From: Candidatus Sodalis endolongispinus
Lineage (GTDB): Bacteria; Pseudomonadota; Gammaproteobacteria; Enterobacterales; Enterobacteriaceae
Direction of reading: 5' to 3'
Length of the DNA: 64,000 nucleotides
NCBI RefSeq assembly: GCF_018777395.1
Contig: NZ_JAFJYC010000002.1
Coordinates: forward strand, 775,415 to 839,414
Of the stretch, positions 60,710 to 64,000 are shown piece after piece. Position 1 is the first letter of the stretch, and every line of letters begins with the position of its first letter. Under the pieces are notes generated by a model. The model had not been told where the DNA came from. It made no database searches and saw only the letters and a list, made by a program, of their open reading frames with translations. The translations under genes were made by a program, and so were the position numbers.

Positions 60710-61654
60710 TTACGTCCCGTCCGCAAGGCGGCAGAGCACATCACCTATCGCCAACGAGGTTTTCAGCGCGCGTACGGTCGCAAACAGCTCATCGGCTTCG
60801 GCATACTGTTTGCGCAGATAATTAAGCCACTGTTTAATGCGGGCCACATGGTACATCCCGGTATCACCCTGTTTCTCCATACGGCTGTATTTTTGCAGCA
60901 AGCTGACCACCTGCGGCCAGGTCAGCGGTGGCGCATGGTGTTTCACCACCCGGCTGAGGTTGGGTACACTGAGCGCGCCGCGCCCAATCATCAGCGCCTG
61001 ACAGCCGGAGCTGTCCAGACACGCCTGCCCGCTCTGCCAGTCCATAACTTCACCGTTAGCGATGACCGGAATACGTAAACGCCGGCGGATAGCCGCGATG
61101 GCTGGCCAATCGATACATTCGGCCCGGTAGCCCTCTTCTTTGGTGCGGCCGTGTACCGCGATTTCGCTGGCGCCGGCTTGCTCCACCGCATCGGCGATTT
61201 CCAGGCTGCGGCCGGTGGAATCACAGCCAAGACGAACCTTGACCGAAACCGGCAGATCGGCGGGCACCGCCGCGCGTATCGCTTTCGCGGCCTGATAAAT
61301 CATCTCCGGGTCTTTTAACAGCGTCGCGCCGCCGCCGCTGCCGTTGACGGTTTTCGACGGGCAGCCGCAGTTGAGGTCCACCCCCCACGATCCCAACGCC
61401 GCCGCGCGCCAGGCATTTTCCGCCAGCCAGGGGGGATTTTGCCACAGCAGTTGCACCCGCACGGGCGTACCGTCAGGGGTCCGGATGTGCCGGCGCAGTT
61501 CGGGGCAGAGTCGATAGAAGGATTTTTCCGGCAGCAGCCCGTCCACCACCCGCAAAAACTCGGTGATGCACAGATCGTAATCATTGATTTCGCACAGCAG
61601 CTCGCGGACCAGCGCGTCAAGCACGCCTTCCATCGGAGCCAATACCACACGCAT
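60710..61654 (-). CDS. dusC: tRNA-dihydrouridine(16) synthase DusC
   Basis: 314 residues, E. coli 315, from ATG at 61654 ([13 protein letters not shown]). FMN-binding TIM barrel: [20 protein letters not shown] with the catalytic Cys, [31 protein letters not shown] and [15 protein letters not shown]-terminal helical domain WLNYLRKQY. DusC reduces U16 of tRNA to dihydrouridine. It is the end of the 48-min-like block (E. coli yohI). Intact. Confidence 0.94.
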   Translation of the reverse strand: MRVVLAPMEGVLDALVRELLCEINDYDLCITEFLRVVDGLLPEKSFYRLCPELRRHIRTPDGTPVRVQLLWQNPPWLAENAWRAAALGSWGVDLNCGCPSKTVNGSGGGATLLKDPEMIYQAAKAIRAAVPADLPVSVKVRLGCDSTGRSLEIADAVEQAGASEIAVHGRTKEEGYRAECIDWPAIAAIRRRLRIPVIANGEVMDWQSGQACLDSSGCQALMIGRGALSVPNLSRVVKHHAPPLTWPQVVSLLQKYSRMEKQGDTGMYHVARIKQWLNYLRKQYAEADELFATVRALKTSLAIGDVLCRLADGT

Positions 61655-61844
61655 AACACCACCCGATAACCAGCAGGGGAGCAATACTAGGGGAAAACCG
61701 CCGCCAAATGCAAACGATAAGCGCATGCGAGACAAAGACATGGCCCGCCTGAATTACCGTGGCGCCGGGAAGATAAAGCACCGTTCTGTTATGCGCAGAT
61801 GGTCGGTATGCACAAGCTGCTGAAGGAATTACGTATTGCCAATG

Positions 61845-63311
61845 TCAGAGACGATCCCGACGCCGACAGGGCGGACAGCGGGTTGCCGGCGTCTGTAATG
61901 GCCCCGACGCCGTCAAGGCGGGCAGCGGGTTGCCGCTGCGGGTGCCACCGTTACCGGCATAATTGCCGCAGCGCCCGCTACGGGCACCGCCGTTACCGGT
62001 AGCATTCCCGCCGCGGGCAGCGTTATGGCCTGACGCGCTACGGCGCGGATGAGCCCCATCGCGGCACGGACCTGAACGGCTATCGCGTGCGGGCGCGCCG
62101 CGGCCGCCGCGGGCAGCGCCGCCGCCCCGACTGCCACGTCCCTGCTGGATGGGCTCCGCTTTAATGCTGGGGTCTGGATCATAGCCCGGTAACGCGATAC
62201 GCGGGATGGTCTTTTTCAGCAAACGCTCAATATCGCGCAGCAGGCCCAGCTCATCGACGCAGACCAGCGACAGCGCTTCGCCGGTAGCCGCCGCGCGTCA
62301 GGTGCGGCCAATGCGGTATACATAATCTTCCGCCACCTGTGGCAATTCATAGCTAACCACGTGCGGAAGCAAGTCGATATCCAGACCGCGGGCGGCGATA
62401 TCGGTTGCCACCAGCACGCGGATGCTGCCCTGTTTGAAATCCGCCAGCGCCCGGGTACGCGCGCCCTGGCTCTTGTTGCCGTGGATCGCGGCGGCGGTAA
62501 TGCCGTCCTTGTTAAGCTGCTCCGCCAGATGGTTGGCGCCGTGCTTGGTGCGGGTAAACACCAGCACCTGCTGCCAGTTGTTGCGGCCAATCATATCGGA
62601 AAGCAGCTCGCGCTTACGCTTCTTATCGACCATATGCACGAACTGGGTGATCTGCTCAGACGCGGTGTTGCACCGCGCGACCTCAACCGACGCCGGATTA
62701 TCCAGCAGGGTGTTGGCCAGCGTTTTAATCTCATCGGAGAAGGTCGCGGAAAACATCAGGCTCTGACGTTTTGCCGGCAACAGTTTCATCACCCGGCGGA
62801 TATCGTGGATGAAGCCCATATCCAGCATGCGATCGGCTTCATCCAGCACCAGAATTTCCACCTGCGACAAATCGACCGCGCGCTGATGAGCCAAATCCAG
62901 CAAACGGCCTGGGGTCGCCACCAGTACCTCTACCCCGCCCCGCAGCTTCATCATCTGCGGGTTGATGCTGACGACGCCGAACACCACTAGCGAACGCAGG
63001 CCGAGATGGGCGCTGTATTCGGTTATATTTTCGCCAATCTGCGCCGCCAGCTCACGGGTCGGCGTCAGAATAAGCGCCCGGACGGGCCGACGCTGTTTAC
63101 CGGCCGGCGCCGGGCGCTGGTCGAGCAACTGCAGGATGGGCAGGGTAAAGGCGGCGGTTTTGCCGGTGCCGGTCTGGGCACTGGCCATAATATCGCGGCC
63201 TTGTAAGACATAAGGGATGGCGGGCTGCTGAACCGGCGTCGGTTCGAGATAACCATTTTCCGCTAATGCGCGCAAAATCTCGGCACTCAGGCCAAGTGAA
63301 TCAAATGACAT
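61845..63311 (-). pseudogene. rhlE: DEAD-box RNA helicase RhlE, nonsense codon in motif VI
   Basis: ATG at 63311 ([21 protein letters not shown]). Motifs: [63 protein letters not shown] at 62298-62300 replaces Gly inside the motif VI segment E. coli reads [14 protein letters not shown]. Downstream the frame is intact ([40 protein letters not shown]), ending in a basic Gly/Arg-rich tail that merges into a repeat (61860-62030). The conserved FGGVSIN is FGVVSIN. RhlE unwinds RNA in ribosome assembly and mRNA decay. Next to dinG in E. coli, but not here. Confidence 0.93.
61860..62030. repeat. Degenerate tandem repeat in the rhlE 3' tail
   Basis: GACGCCG, then a GGCGG.CAGCGGGTTGCCG core recurs at 61883-61905 and 61919-61940; related GCCGTTACCGG units follow at 61947 and 61991. 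Period about 40-47 bp. In the rhlE frame it encodes Gly/Asn/Arg-rich repeats. Confidence 0.6.
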
Positions 63312-63526
63312 AGACTGAAAAACTCCAGACCCGCCCCGATGTCGCCGGCCGAAACCGCGCTCAGGGGGATAATCAGATGGGAGGCAAAGCCTTACCATGG
63401 TGAACGGACAAAACATCAATAACGAGATTGTAGCAAAATATCCGGCCGTTGGGCACGAGTATCCGGTAAATAACTGTAATCCTTCCCGCCCCACCGGGGA
63501 CAAGGCGGTGGAGCGTGCCTTTGCTG

Positions 63527-64000
63527 TCAGGCGCCGAGAAATTTATTGAGAAAAATCCGGATGCGCGAAGACATCACGCGCGGGCCCCTGCTCCACGATG
63601 TTGCCCTCATCCATAAAAATCGCGCGGTCGGCGACGTCGCGGGCAAATCCCATCTCGTGGGTGACGATAACCATGGTGCATCGCTCCTCGGCCAGCGCGC
63701 GGATGGTGCTGAGCACCTTGCCCACCAATTCGGGATCGAGCGCCGACGTCGGTTCATCGAACAAAATCACCGCCGGACGCATCGCCATCGCGCGGGCGAT
63801 AGCCACCCGTTGCTGCTGACCGCCGGACAGCCGTTTGGGAAAGGCGTCCTCTTTGCCGCTCAGACCCACCTTGGCCAGCAGTTCGCGCGCGCGCGACCAC
63901 CTCGGCGCGTGGCTCCTTCTTCACCACCAGCGGCCCCTCAATGATATTGTCGAGCACCGAGCGGTGGGGAAACAGATTAAAATTCTGAAACACAAACCCG
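63527..64000 (-). pseudogene. Polar amino-acid ABC transporter ATPase, partial, two frameshifts
   Basis: The 5' end is outside the window. VFQNFNLFPHRSVLDNIIEGPLVV is the Q-loop region. A CG-dinucleotide tract (about 63884-63895) shifts the frame at VVARAR. The signature [16 protein letters not shown], Walker [18 protein letters not shown] and [21 protein letters not shown] are read in the next frame to 63543. A second shift near 63550 separates the terminal FLNKFLGA (stop 63527). GlnQ/HisP-class; gln or another amino acid cannot be decided. Confidence 0.85.

Noticed and set aside
13053..62300. UGA might be read as glycine (as in code 25), because four genes have TGA where E. coli has Gly.
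   Set aside because: TGA is the natural stop of many intact genes here (for example moeA, iaaA, both permeases). Other TGAs replace Trp and Cys, and the same genes' neighbours carry frameshifts. Only GGA can become a stop in one step at Gly, which explains the pattern.

Overview
The window reads as a chromosomal segment from a member of the Enterobacterales (Gammaproteobacteria). Most genes have close Escherichia coli counterparts in conserved order. About half of them carry obvious lesions (single nonsense codons, 1-5 nt frameshifts, in-frame or frameshifting deletions). A GC-rich enterobacterial backbone with so many recent, still recognisable pseudogenes and no insertion sequence or prophage suggests a recently host-restricted insect symbiont of the Sodalis type. 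That is an inference from gene content and decay, not a database match.

Region 1 (1-33 kb) is the E. coli 18-19 min region, mostly collinear and read in reverse: potF, ybjN, rimK, grxA*, ybjM, [sdaC], dacC, yliJ*, yliI, [e(P4) phosphatase*], gsiD-gsiC*-gsiB*-gsiA*-iaaA, moeA*, moeB, rlmF*, ybiT*, ompX, dps, ybiI, [flavoprotein*, small secreted protein, M3 peptidase], ybiB, [PaiB-like], dinG* (asterisk = pseudogene). Neighbours such as nfsA, ybjC, rhtA and fsaA are missing.

Region 2 (33-61.7 kb) resembles the E. coli 48 min yeh/yoh region: yehW*, yehX, yehY*, osmF*, bglX*, pbpG*, dusC. Non-E. coli-like cargo is interspersed: idi, an MpaB/DUF2236 protein, a Gfo/Idh/MocA oxidoreductase with a GNAT enzyme, a GST*, a broken EmrAB/OprM-like tripartite efflux operon, a broken PQQ dehydrogenase, a phosphoglycerate mutase, a divergent EamA/MarR pair, a decaying polar amino-acid ABC operon and a methyltransferase. 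Region 3 (61.8-64 kb) returns to the 18 min region with rhlE*, then a partial amino-acid ABC ATPase*. In E. coli rhlE and dinG are neighbours, so the 48-min-like block lies between them here.

Functionally the segment shows modular loss. Glutathione import (gsi), osmoprotectant import (yehWXYZ), EmrAB-type efflux, molybdenum cofactor insertion (moeA), periplasmic glucose oxidation (gcd) and beta-glucosidase (bglX) are disabled. Stress and envelope functions (dps, ompX, dacC), serine uptake (sdaC), tRNA modification (dusC) and isopentenyl-PP isomerase (idi) look intact.

The most unusual structural feature is a set of about eleven short tandem-repeat arrays in intergenic spacers. Each has its own unit (14 to 60 bp, often near 40), several units contain a small inverted repeat, and several arrays abut or invade gene 3' ends. 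Other notable items are two overlapping small ORFs upstream of sdaC, a 34-residue membrane peptide ORF, a 31-bp perfect palindrome downstream of ompX, and a nonsense-mutation spectrum dominated by G:C to T:A changes.
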